From Limanda limanda (lineage: Eukaryota > Chordata > Actinopteri > Pleuronectiformes > Pleuronectidae), in contig NC_083638.1 of NCBI RefSeq assembly GCF_963576545.1, positions 29,597,900 through 29,661,899 of the forward strand: a stretch of 64,000 nt of DNA, given 5' to 3'. The notes beneath the pieces were generated by a model that was not told the DNA's origin, did no database searches, and worked only from the letters and a program-made list of their open reading frames with translations. Both the position numbers and the translations under genes were made by a program. Below are positions 53,598 to 64,000 of this stretch, in pieces. Numbering within the stretch: position 1 is the stretch's first letter; each line of letters starts with the position of its first letter.

Positions 53598-56341
53598 ATT
53601 CCCACATAACAGCCCGATGTAGCAGGCGACATCAAGTGGCCGATCAATAATTATCGACCAGGCATTCAATCACCTTCCCTCCGCTCCCTTTCATTTGAGA
53701 GAAGAAGAAGAAAAACCAGGGAGAGGTTGAGATCATTGCGAGTCCGTGTTCTGATGCACTTCCTCATCCCTCGTCTGCTGCTGTTTAAACATGAGCCTTT
53801 TCTCTAGCCTCCACTCTCCTCCCCCCCTCTTCCCTCTCTAACCACAAAGCCGGAGTTTGATATGCAAGTGTTGGCCCCTCTCCCCTTTCTCTCCCTCACA
53901 AACTATTTTGGATTGCGGCAGAGGAATCAGCGTCGTTGTTAGCCTGCTGCAATTTCCTCGCCACTTACATTATTCATGTGTGATTGTGTCTCTGTGTGTG
54001 TGAGACAGAGAGAGAGAACACAGAGAGGGAAAAGGTTGTGGCTGCTGCTGATGAGAATCACAGAGCCTGCAGGAGAAAAACAGGAAAGAAACACATGACG
54101 GCAATCACAACAACAACAACACTGTCACAAATATCACTTGGTACCAGTTTTGACCTCCGTTTTTACAGCAGAAACACATTTAGGCAGCCGGGGGGAACCT
54201 GTTTCCACCCAGGCCAGAATCGAAACTAACAAAATGATTTCTGTCTTGTTATTCGGGGTAATTTAGAACATCCATCACTGCAGAGTCAAATGTGCTCAAG
54301 CAATGTGCTCTTCCTTTTACAAAAAGAACCCAAATTCAGAAAATACTGGAATAAGCGTGTCATTGTGTCTGATCTGTGACCAAAGAGATAGTAGTTTGAC
54401 AACACAGTACAGAGTCAGGTTCAACGCCAGGAAAAGTTCACACATGAACAACACAGCAGGACGTTCTCAGCTCAGGCACGTTCACAACCCAGGTTCAGGT
54501 GTTGAGATGAGGGGAATGCATCTTAATTCTGCTGTGGAGATCGAGTGTTTTTGTTTACAGCGACAGCGACTCGAATCTCAAAGTCTTTTCAAGGTGACAT
54601 CTCTGTCGCTGTCTTCTACATCTATGGCTCCACTTTTTCACCCGGAGATGTTTGTATTCTCTTTGTTATTTTTTTTAGTTTCTCATCATGTGGCGTGTTA
54701 GAAACTTCCACATGCCCGCTCGCTCACAGTGAATCCCCTGGAGAATCTCCTGCTATGTTCTCAAATGGGCTCATCTGGAAATTTCCCTTAGTTTGTACTC
54801 AAACTAAAACAGCAACTGGCTCGGACATTTGCGTTGCCCACTGCATGTCTGAAAGCCCGTCTAGTAAGTGGACCTTGAGTTGGGTAATTATTGTTGTATC
54901 CAATGTCAAGAGTAAAATTTGCACTTTTAAATTAACACAAATGTTGAGACCTAAAAATGCCCTGGATTAAATCACAGAGACAAACCAGAACCTTTAGAAT
55001 ACAATTAATTCATCAAGATGGCTTTTGTGGGAAGGCAGAGCCATAGGGTCCAAAATGGTCTCCTCTGTCAATAAAAACTCAACAAGCATTAGTAATACTA
55101 CAAACGTGGTTACTATTGTATTGTCCTATAAGCCACCTGGCTACGTAGGCAGTTTGCTTGTTTTGTCTTGAATACAACTCTTTATTGAATGAAATGTAAT
55201 ATCTGGGGTCAATTGTCAGTCAAGAGAAGGTATTGTGACTGTCTAATGCTAGCAACTCTTAGCTAGCTAATGTGTTAGACGTTAGCTCATTAAGCTATGC
55301 TAGCTCACAAAGAAGCCATTTGAGTAGTTACGAAAGTAACAAAGTTTTAGAACAAAATGCTTTTACATCACTTTCTGGTGTGACCACGCCTTAACACTCA
55401 GATTATTTCTCAAATCACTACACTAGTTCTTTAGTTTTATTGTCTAATATTGGGATAATTAGAAAGAGCCCATTGCTTCAGTTTTGATCCAAACTTTGCA
55501 AATACAGCAATTTCACTAACTGGCAGAATGAATTTCCATCACTGCAGTGGCTCGAACTTGAACTTTCATAACAGAAAAACTGTTAAAGACGGTTGGGTTC
55601 CTATAGTGAGCTCCATCGGGGATCCAGCTCAAACTCCTTGAACATATTTGATGAGATCAACAAAATCCTTTGGCAATTCTTAGATTTTCTCCTCATATTT
55701 CAACTGGTAAAGAAGATCTGTAATAGACTGCATATCCAGAAACATGCTCTGATCATCAGTATGAGTCGAGTATTTCATTGTCAAATATTTATAGTTAACC
55801 TAAACAAAATAAACGTGATAACAAATTATAAAGGGTTCTTATCTGATGTTGGATGTCGATGCTTTTGAACCCCAAACCAAACATTCTAATAACTCAGAAG
55901 TACAGGAGCATTGACTTTCATCCTACTTTCATGAAGCCCTGTGTGGACATGGCAATGATGACTTCATATGACACTAAATCATTAGTGGTTAGTTGTTCCA
56001 GACTCTGCCTGGTCGCAATTGTTTCTGTCTCTTTATCTGTGCCGGTGAGAGCTGGGAGGAGAGCAGGTGGACGGGTGGAGGCAGAATCAACCCAAAGCAG
56101 GACTCTCTACAGATGCTCCCACACTCCTCTAACTAAAACAAAGCAGCCCCAAGCTTGAACTGGCTCACCGCTCCATCACCACAGTTCACAGAGCCGTGTG
56201 TTAAAAAATAATGGGCATGATCACAGCTGGGCACTGTGCAGAGAGGAGACAGAAGAACAGCAAGGATTCAGTGCTTTTTATCTCTTCTTCTCCTCCGTCT
56301 CTCTCCTCTCTGACGGGGGTTTTCTTACAGCCCGGCTCCTT

Positions 56342-56545
56342 CTATTGAGTCGCACCGGGCTCTGACAAAGTCTTGGCACTTTTCTTGCGTTTCTTCTTGA
56401 CCCGGTACACGTGGAAGGTTTTGTTCTGGAATGTTCTGGTGAACAGAGCGGTGTAACCTGCTGGGTCCGTCTTGATGGCCTCGCAAAACCGAGGGTGGGA
56501 GGCAGGGACAAGGTCTGGGTCGTTCTCTCCAGGTCCATCCATGAT
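56342..56545 (-). CDS. dpy19l3: DPY19L3 terminal coding exon (C-mannosyltransferase C-terminus)
   Basis: On the minus strand the acceptor CTGTACCACCAG precedes 56545. The exon is phase 0 and has 67 codons to a TAG at 56342-56344. It reads IMDGPGENDPDLVPASHPRF, then CEAIKTDP, then LFTRTFQNKTFHVYRVKKKR. The 'MDGPGE.DPDL.P..HPRFC' and 'FQNKTFHVY' blocks are those I recall at the C-terminus of DPY19L3, and they differ from the DPY19L1/2 and L4 ends. DPY19 proteins are multi-pass ER enzymes that transfer mannose from dolichol-phosphate-mannose to tryptophan (C-mannosylation); DPY19L3 acts on thrombospondin-type repeats. The basic tail after HVYR is longer than I recall in mammals. Confidence 0.88.
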   Translation of the reverse strand: MMDGPGENDPDLVPASHPRFCEAIKTDPAGYTALFTRTFQNKTFHVYRVKKKRKKSAKTLSEPGATQ

Positions 56546-57979
56546 CTGGTGGTACAGAGAACAGCAGCAAGAATGGAAGAATGTTACCACTGATATTCGT
56601 AACGGGCTATGAGTCAATCAATAAACTCTCAACATATTTTAAGGTGTATAACTGTAAAGAAATACCAGTAACAAGGTGATCAACATTTAAGCGTTTCACT
56701 CTGTGCTCCTGTCAGGTGGATCTAGCAGACAAAGCATTAAGGCTACGTCCACACGTAAAACAAGAAAGAGCTTAATGCGGATAAGCTTTTTTAGCTCTTT
56801 ACAATGAATCATCTCTGACCATTCTAAGAATTAAACTGCACAGCCTGCACCTCCAGACTTAAGTCTATTTTAGGTGCTTGACAACGCCATAGTAGCCTTG
56901 ACATCAGGTGAAAATAAAGCAAGACCTATTAGTCTATATATAGCCAAAAAACTGTCTTTACAAAATAAATAAAATTCGGCTCCCGCACTGCAACTTCATA
57001 AACTGAAACTACACACAGAAAAGATCAGTCAGACAACACTAGCACAAACCCTGAATTTTTTTTAGGTTTATCAAAACAGTAATTATTTTTGGTAGTATCC
57101 AAACAAACATCTAAACATTGAATAAGATCAGCAGTATTATAGGAAAAAAATTTGTCCAAGTTTTGTCGTTGATGGTCTAGTGATTGTCACATATACAAAC
57201 TTTTAATTAACCTACAAAATTGAATGCCATGGAATCGGAGGCGTTAGTGGAAAAGGCAAACAAACATTTTGTTATGCTACAGCAAAGAAATATTAATATA
57301 ACCCAAAGAAATGCAAGAGAGTGTTTGCGAAAAAGAAAATGCTGTTAACTCAGAGTTTATAGGAACCTAAGACTCTAAGGCTGGGAACATGCAAGAGCCA
57401 CAGGTTGAAAACCAGAACTTTCTTGTACACGTTGCTCTCTAGATTGATAACATTTAGTAAAAAGATGAGGTCTCTGGATTAAACAAGGAAATAAGAAGGC
57501 AGAAAAGGACAAGGACTAAGAACACAAAAAAGAACCAAACCAAAAAGAGAGAGAGAGAGAACAGACAGATAGATATTAGAATATAGTATTCCTTCAATAA
57601 AGCTGTCTAGATGTCAGATGTTGTGTATGCTGTGTGACATTTACTCTTTCACAAACACATATCAGCTATGTGTTTCATGTGTCTCACACCACACTGAGCC
57701 AGACAGCCAGATTGAAGCTTGTCTCGCCTCTAGTAATCCAAATAGCCAGAGTGCGGCATCCAACAAAATAAGTAGAGACAGTGGGAGATAGGAACGAAAG
57801 AGAGAGCGATGGCGAGAGAGTGAGAGACAGCGACATGCAGATGAGAAGTGAGACGATTGATCTCTGTGGAGGCTGAGAGCTTTCACCCAGTCACAGAAGT
57901 GGGCCGAGGGGACGGAACATGCGGCCACACACACAGACACACACACAATCATGAGTCACTTTAAATAAATGCCACCCAC
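56546..57979 (-). other. dpy19l3: dpy19l3 last intron
   Basis: A 1.4-kb intron with donor GTGGGT (57979 downward) and acceptor CCACCAG (to 56546). It is AT-rich with a short GA-rich stretch (about 57545-57565). No repeat family or RNA gene recognised. Confidence 0.8.
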
Positions 57980-58138
57980 ATGTCCGTTGGCCAGGTCGAG
58001 CAGGTCCCGCAGTCTGCAGCCTCGCCTGTGCCTCCTCTCGTAACAGATGCTGTTCTCCAGCACCACATAGTCGGCTCCGGCAGCCCTCAGGATCTCATGG
58101 ACGTCCTCCGGGGACTGACGAGCGTACACCTGATATAC
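57980..58138 (-). CDS. dpy19l3: DPY19L3 penultimate coding exon
   Basis: On the minus strand the acceptor TTTGCATGAGCAG ends at 58139 and the donor GTGGGT begins at 57979. The exon has exactly 53 codons, phase 0 at both ends. It encodes VYQVYARQSPEDVHEILRAA, then GADYVVLENSICYERRHRRG, then CRLRDLLDLANGH. The lumenal C-terminal segment 'Y.VLE.SIC......GCR..DLLD.ANGH' is conserved across the DPY19 family, and the ICYERRHRRGCR wording points to DPY19L3. It joins the last exon in frame (NGH-IMDGPGE). The upstream exons, including the multi-pass membrane part, are not in the window. Confidence 0.9.
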
Positions 58139-58749
58139 CTGCTCATGCAAACACAACAACACAAATTGATTTGTTTATGTAGATTTGCGATTGATTTTTT
58201 TACCTAACGAGCATCTGGCTTTACAATTTAACACCAATGTTGTTGGAGGGAGAAAAAGTCCAGGCGCATTTTCTTTCTGAATTACAGATTTGATGAAAGT
58301 TAGTTTAGACTTACTTATTACAAACTTGATTTGTTTTCTTACAGAAAAGAGGGAAACACATCAGAGGGAGAACAAAAACCAAGGTGATGACGATAGCAGC
58401 ACTCAGCTTCCTGAGATCAGTTATTGTTTAATCTTTTGTCTGCAAGAACTAAAATAAAAGAAATCTGACCCATTTCACACGACTTCAGTTGTAAAGAGAC
58501 AAATTATGCAAAGCATAAGTACCGAATAACAGATGTTTAACCGAGACAAAACTGAGTCTATAAACGGAGAAGTAAGCAGTGTAATATTAAAGGAACAGGG
58601 TTTTACATCAAACAAAGACACTAGTTGTGACTACGAAGGGCACTGCAGTATATCTAACTATTTATTTGAATGTCTGAAATCTGAATAAATCATAGTGACC
58701 TCAGATATTGCCAAAATATAATAAATGGCATGTAACTACATTTAGTTTT

Positions 58750-58993
58750 GTTTAGTATTTATATAGCGCTTTTCTTGTTTTGATGACCACTCAAAGCTCT
58801 TTACAGTACAGATTTACACACACATTCATACAGTGCATCTACTTGCAGCACTTTCTTGTTCTATGAGGGTCAATTCAGGTTCAGCATCTTGCCCAAGGAC
58901 ACTTCGGCATGCAGATGGGTCAGACTGGGGATCGAAATGACAACCATCAGGTTGGAGAACGACCGCTCTGTCCCTCATCCACAGCCGCCGCCA
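58750..58993 (-). repeat. tRNA-derived SINE-like repeat, copy E
   Basis: The best preserved copy. Read on the minus strand it has 'ggctgtggatgagggacaga' (box A-like) and 'catttcgatcccc' (box B-like; GGTTCGATCC in the expected form). It continues with 'gccgaagtgtccttgggcaa' and 'gaatgtgtgtgtaaatctgt', ending 'agcgctatataaatactaaa'. Confidence 0.78.
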
Positions 58994-59059
58994 TTTAAAT
59001 ATGCATAGAGGTAATGACGTCTGATCTACTGAGCGGGCCACGTGGCTTCCATAGCAGAC

Positions 59060-59370
59060 CCCGCTCCTCTCTTCCCCATTTTTCTCTGCTCAGCCCAACC
59101 GGTCGAGGCAGATGGCCGCCCACACTGAGTCTGGATCTGCCAGAGGTTTCTTCCAGTTAATGAGGGTGTTTTTTTAACATTTCTAAATTTAAGGTCTTGA
59201 CCTTTTTATGTTATGATTTAATTCAGAAAATGTTACTGAACTGAATATATTTTATTATAATTCATTCCTCATTTTGCCATGGATTTGTTTGTGTGAAGCT
59301 CTTATGTAACCTTGTTTAGATAAGTACTATACAAATTATTATAATTATTATTGTTATTATCATTATGATG
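59060..59370 (+). mobile_element. L2-type LINE 3' tail fragment
   Basis: Contains 'gaggcagatggccgcccaca', then 'ctgagtctggatctgccaga' and 'ggtttcttccagttaatgag', the wording of a common fish L2-like 3' end. It finishes in an ATT-rich microsatellite ('attattataattattattgt'). No coding sequence remains. Confidence 0.65.
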
Positions 59371-60429
59371 TTTGTGAACAAATTATTTTAGATGCAGTGT
59401 AAAATGTACCTATGAGCACTTAGAATAAGAACACATATTTATCATATTAACTATAAGTGTACCTAGCAAATATCTGTAAAGCAGTGGTTTGCACAAATGA
59501 CCAATACACATGAATGGCTCATACAATTACAAATTGCAATTAAATTTTCATTTATTAATTTCCTCAGTGGAAAGCTCAAGGGCTGTCCTTTTGTTGGTGT
59601 TGTTTTGGCCGGAAAACTTACATAAAGGATACAAAAACTCTTTTCAAAATGATGAACTGCAGTGCTTAAAAACAAGCTTTTACATTCCGTGTTCCAACTT
59701 TTCAATAAGTCTGGTTGTGTTCTATACTTATTGACATCTCCTGAAAAGACCCAAACCAACAATTAAGTTATTTTGTATTTTGTATCTGTAACAAATTGAC
59801 TATTTGAACCTGTTTGGGTAACATTTGCTAAAATCTACAGTGGCTAGAATAGATGTATTATACCTACAGTAGGAACAAATTCATTTGGAGTTAAGGTCAT
59901 TTGATGGGATTTGTTTACAAAATATGTAGAAAAACACCAAACTTATCTTGAAAACCACAGGAATACACCAAGGTCTTACATTTTTTTGGGACACTCAACC
60001 TTTTCTGTTTTTGGAACATTGTGTTATGGACGAAGGGTGTATTTCTGCTACATGATGTTACACACGCTATCTGAATAAAAAATAAGTCACCTGTATCTCT
60101 CATAGTGATGTGTGTATGCAAAGTAATTCATAAAATCAGAAAAAAGTTTACTACTAATGATAATATCCACTAATAAATTAATTTGAAGTCACACGAAGCA
60201 GAGATTTTAGCTTGTCAATTAAATATATGCAAATGACAAACACACAGACACAAACACACACTGCCTAAAGGGTCAGCAAACGTGTTGTGGATCATTAATG
60301 AGCTCCACACTAAGCTCTGGCCTCGCCAGTGGCTCAGGTTGGCTGACGACCCGCTGGGGGGCAAAACATGGGGTCAGCCGCCCAAGAAATGACCCACCCA
60401 TTACATCCTGCTCATTGTAAAGTAGACGT

Positions 60430-60431
<2 letters not shown>

Positions 60432-60487
<56 letters not shown>
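60432..60487. repeat. (CA)n microsatellite
   Basis: About 28 uninterrupted CA units. Confidence 0.97.
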
Positions 60488-60490
<3 letters not shown>

Positions 60491-60739
60491 CACACAGCAT
60501 TGATAACAGCAAAGCTAATTGACTTATGCCTTTAATCGGTTGTATGTGGTTGTTTTATAGAATGTTTGAGCCTGAACACGTTTGTGTATTCTTTGTCAAT
60601 TGTTTAATTAAATCAACACACAGTCATATTAAGCCCCTACAGATAATTGGTCAAATAAAAAGAATAAAGTGGAGACATTGCTGATAGCATCCTGTGTGGT
60701 TAACGATATAATTGAGTGACCGGATGAAAGACAACAAAC

Positions 60740-61680
60740 CTTGAGGCCTTTTTATTCAATCCTTCAAAAGCACTGGATACTGTTTATCACCATATCCTGA
60801 AAGAGTGTCTGATCAGTATTGGGTTTTATAGGATGTGATCAGTTACGTTCTCCAGAGGGAAGTATAAGAATTTATGGCACTTTTCATCTGGGGTTCCCCG
60901 AGGTTCTGTTTGGGGACTTTGTTTCTTTTTTTGGGCTCAATACATCCCAAATGCAAAGTCTCAATGACCATTAAAGGATTTACTGTTATGGTGCAAAGCT
61001 TGCTCAATGAATTGTGTATTGGTATAATGTAAAGACATTTACATTAATAACATGAAAGGAAGGTAGACTGAATTAGTGAATTGTTGAAGTAATAAATCCT
61101 GCTTTCCCTATTTTGCTAAGAAAAACAAATGGTTGATGCTACTTTCCTCCCTTTGCTTGACTATGGTGATTTGCTGTATATGGATGCCTCTTCCCAGTAC
61201 TTGCTATGACTCATAATTGTATCCAACATTTCAGAGTACACTTCAGTCTTTTACTTGTCTATCTTGTTTAAAACCAATATTTGTTGTTTCCACTTTAATG
61301 GCAGCCTTTTACTTGCTGTCCCGAGGGTTTGCAAAGAACTTGGCAAACATGCTTTTATGTTGTCTGCCCCTTAAAGCCTAGAACCATTTGCAGACTGATT
61401 CATCGCAAGATGAGCTGATCCCAATAAGGCTTTTAAAAATGAAGTGAAATATTTGAAGGCAGAATCTATTCGGAACTAATTCTGCCTGGCTTTTTCCAGG
61501 AGTATCATCCTGTAAGTTGTTATTCTGCTTTTTATTCATCTTTTATCTTTATATTTATTTAATGTATTTTGAAATGTTTGCTGTATGTTACTTGGAGCTT
61601 TCTTTACCAGTGCTTCATCGCAAAAGAGATCACATAATCTTGTTGGGACCCAGCTGGTTAAATAAAATAAATAAAAAATA
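60740..61680 (+). pseudogene. Degraded LINE reverse transcriptase with A-rich tail
   Basis: Frame-shifted remnants of a non-LTR reverse transcriptase. SKALDTVYHHILKECLISIGF is split by stops (compare 'SKAFDTVDHHIL..L'), and SGVPRGSVWGLC corresponds to '[10 protein letters not shown]'. A later YGDLLYMDAS block corresponds to the 'LDYGD.LY..AS' of LINE C-terminal regions. The YADD site is not readable. The copy ends in 'taaataaaataaataaaaaa'-type A-rich sequence at 61660-61680. There are many stops, so it is an old insertion and not the same family as the intact LINE at 8138-10785. Confidence 0.75.
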
Positions 61681-62844
61681 CAAAGTTTGACAAGTGGTCT
61701 CCTCCATTACTGACACCTTTTGTATTCACATCAATCCCAAACAAAACAATGATCTCTACTAGAGCATTTTGGACTAAGATGCACTCAAGAGCCAGCGCCA
61801 CCATTCATCTCCCCTTTGCATGGACACATGATTTTTAGGCTCAATTTTCCTTACATTACTATTCAGTCCGACTTAATGGATGCATCTCGTACTCACTACG
61901 TCTTCTGATCCCATATTCATTCACACAATCACTGCAGGTCACTGGCCCCATCTAAAGACAATTCCCTGGCTCTCATGCAAGACATTAGCACAGAACCGAG
62001 GGAGACGGATGGCTGAGGCAATGTGGCTCTAACTGCAGCTGCACAATACAGATTTCTCTCTTTATTTAGCTATTCATTTAGTTGTTTTTGACCTTGATAC
62101 AAATTTTGAATTATATACATGCAGATAAATAAATCAGCTGTTTTTACTACACTCCCTGTGCTTGTTGATATAACATCTGATGACATACACCTTAGGTGTC
62201 AATGAATACTGCTCCTCTAATGTATTTTACAGCATAAAGTTATATTTAGAAGCAGCATAGCTGTAATAAGTCGACAGAAATACAGAAACAGAGACAAACA
62301 AGTAAATTTGCTCTTGGCACTTTTGTATGGAGATGGAGCACATCCACCTCAGCTGAAAATGTTTCAACTTGGGCGAACATTTGTATTTTCCTGAGTTTCA
62401 CTGACACCATGAATACAGAGACAGCACCAGAAAGGAGAGGGGAAATAAGAAAAAGTGGAGGCCCAGGCAACTTTGGCTGTCAGAGCTGTCACACAGTTTG
62501 GGGACTTGTCCACTGGATGCTAGAGGACAAAAGATTACCAGAGAAATAAAGTAAAGCCATTCCAGCGACCCCTAAATTTGTCTTCTTTATTGAATGTTGA
62601 CATTAAGCACACAAATGTCTACAGCTCATTCGCTAAAAACCCCACAAAAGCATGAATATTGAATAGACAACAATACTGTCGGACAAGCTGGATTGCTAGT
62701 TGCTGGTATGGTTCCTTCTCTTCCATCTCGTACAGAACGTGGAAGTGCTGGGCTTTCTAAATATGACCTTTAACCCAACTTAAGTTATTGTTTACAATGA
62801 AAGGATTCATTACTTTTATTCTTATTATGACAATATGTGGTCTG

Positions 62845-63175
62845 TGTTTCCCATTAGACTTTGGTGGCCAACCATATTAAAAGTTGTGATTTCATTATTA
62901 ACCAAAACATTTTCAAATTTCTCATAATAATGTAAGAGATTTCCAACTTTGTGTTTTGCTCCACTAATCATTGTATGAGCTGGGTGCTACGCTATTAGCA
63001 GAATGCTTTCTATTGTCGATAAAGTTGTTACCATCCAAGCAGACAGTCGGACGTCATAGTAACAGCTTTAGTTGTGTTTCCTCAATTTGTAATGCAGTCC
63101 TCTCTCTTGTCTCTCAGTCTTTAGTCTGTGTACCTGTCGGAATCTGTAACGCGTGAGGGCGCCGCTGGTGATTTC
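62845..63175 (+). repeat. Unnamed dispersed repeat, copy 2
   Basis: Second copy of the repeat at 25585-25925, with the shared blocks given there. This copy has a longer left part ('cccattagactttggtggcc') and ends near 'gtaacgcgtgagggcgccgc'. Confidence 0.6.
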
Positions 63176-63608
63176 AGCTACTGACATAGATTGAATGAAT
63201 TCTGTGGGAAGTGCTTGTATAGTAGTTAGACAGGCCTGCTAACATATACTTTTCATCTACCTTAATTAATTTGGCCACAGATTACATTGGAGCAGGTATT
63301 TTTATTTCTTTAAAAGGTCAGGCAAAAGGGAAAACTCATTTTTTCAAACTTAAATAACCCTGGCTATAAATATCATAACCATTACACTTTCCAGAATCAG
63401 CAGGTGAAGAAAACAGTTTATTGCTGCAAACCAAGCAGAGGGAATCGAAACTTATCAAAAACTGAACACAGGGCATAAAGATCGAAGAGTAATGCTGTTT
63501 CAATGCTAGGTAAACCAAGTGGCTAGCCTAGGCCCCATAACAAAAAAAATACAGCATTAGGTCTTGTGCCAATTTGAAGGGGTTTGAATAGTTACTGTAT
63601 GTATATAT

Positions 63609-64000
63609 TGTAACGGAATGGTAGTTCATGTTCTGGTTGACTTTTATGTGTTTGTTGTTAAAGATTTAGAGTTACAATGTTTGTTAATGAAGTTCAGACA
63701 TGTCCAAGTGTCAGTGAACAGGTCAGGGTGGGGCACGTGACAGTTCTAGGCCAATGGCTGTGGGGTTGTGTGAGATGGGGGGCTCTCATTGGCGGGGAGA
63801 CAGGGTTGTGGTTGGGTCAGAGATGAAAGAGGAGGTACAGTGTGGGAGAAGACTAGTGTTACATGTGTATGAGTTTCTGAGCGATAGAGAGGGAGAGTGT
63901 TACATGTTCTTCTGGCGTTGGTAACAGCCGACAGTAGTCTGAGTTACCTTCTCGAAAAAAGCTGATAATAAGGAGAGGAAGTCTTGTTTTGTCTCTAAAG
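63609..64000 (+). mobile_element. Possible LTR (cut by the window edge)
   Basis: Starts TGTAACGG, as many fish Gypsy LTRs do. It contains promoter-like words (CACGTG at 63736, an inverted CCAAT pair 'ccaatggc' and 'cattggcg') and runs to the window end without a visible CA/TTACA terminus. Composition changes from AT-rich to G-rich at about 63720. The internal domain and partner LTR would lie beyond 64000, so this is a guess from the terminus and composition. Confidence 0.3.

Larger units (their letters stand above)
49926..56341. other. Intergenic region between convergent genes
   Basis: The region lies between the cadherin 3' end and the dpy19l3 stop codon. No exon is recognisable. A 167-codon frame at 49948-50451 has no family features. 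The region includes a 16-base G run and CpG-rich patch (53337-53470), a GT microsatellite (53560-53597) and AT-rich unique sequence. The dpy19l3 3' UTR extends an unknown distance left from 56342; on the minus strand an AATAAA occurs at 55181-55186. Confidence 0.7.
58139..64000 (-). other. dpy19l3: dpy19l3 intron (open at the window end)
   Basis: At least 5.9 kb with no further dpy19l3 exon that I could find on the minus strand. It holds a SINE copy (58750-58993), an L2-type LINE tail (59060-59370), a CA microsatellite (60432-60487), a degraded LINE (60740-61680), a second copy of the unnamed repeat (62845-63175) and an LTR-like stretch at the edge (63609-64000). The remaining 59400-60400 and 61700-62800 are AT-rich with nothing recognised. 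Confidence 0.65.

Noticed and set aside
59510..59734. 74-codon plus-strand frame in the dpy19l3 intron
   Set aside because: No homology features; AT-rich chance frame.

Overview
The window is vertebrate nuclear DNA, almost certainly from a ray-finned (teleost) fish. The evidence is small exons with GT/AG splice sites separated by introns of 3 to 15.5 kb, long CA/TG microsatellites, and a mix of typical fish transposons (L2-type LINE, Tc1, piggyBac, TTAA-flanked MITEs, tRNA-derived SINE). I see no prokaryotic gene, CRISPR array, rRNA or tRNA gene. Species cannot be named from this sequence.

Two protein-coding genes are supported, arranged tail to tail. The first, on the plus strand, is the 3' part of a type III classic cadherin (the Drosophila CadN / chicken Hz-cadherin class, 'neural-cadherin-like' in fish annotations). 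Its last five coding exons (14839-15103, 22240-22420, 29807-30051, 45598-45752, 48759-49367) join in consistent phase. They encode a laminin G half-domain, two EGF-like modules, the transmembrane helix, the p120-catenin juxtamembrane motif and a long cytoplasmic tail ending in the beta-catenin-binding region. A poly(A) signal lies at 49898. The cadherin repeats and first LamG/EGF modules must lie upstream of the window, so 1-14838 is probably intron. The second gene, on the minus strand, is the 3' end of dpy19l3 (a C-mannosyltransferase). Its last two coding exons are 57980-58138 and 56342-56545, and the rest lies beyond 64000.

The remainder is intronic or intergenic DNA built largely from mobile elements. 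8138-10785 is a 5'-truncated L2/CR1-type LINE with an uninterrupted 566-codon reverse transcriptase frame. 31267-32720 is a decayed Tc1 transposon split cleanly by a 424-bp TTAA-flanked MITE. Cadherin intron 45753-48758 is more than half transposon: an internally deleted piggyBac element (45809-47033) that still carries the transposase N-terminus, and a second TTAA-flanked MITE (47866-48294). Five copies of a tRNA-like SINE, a pair of oppositely oriented MITEs, a pair of copies of an unnamed repeat, a relic LINE reverse transcriptase (60740-61680) and several LINE-tail fragments are also present.

The most interesting points are the cadherin itself (a class mammals are thought to have lost), the low-complexity tracts just downstream of three consecutive cadherin splice donors, and the TTAA-element-rich intron. 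I found no convincing new multi-gene system.
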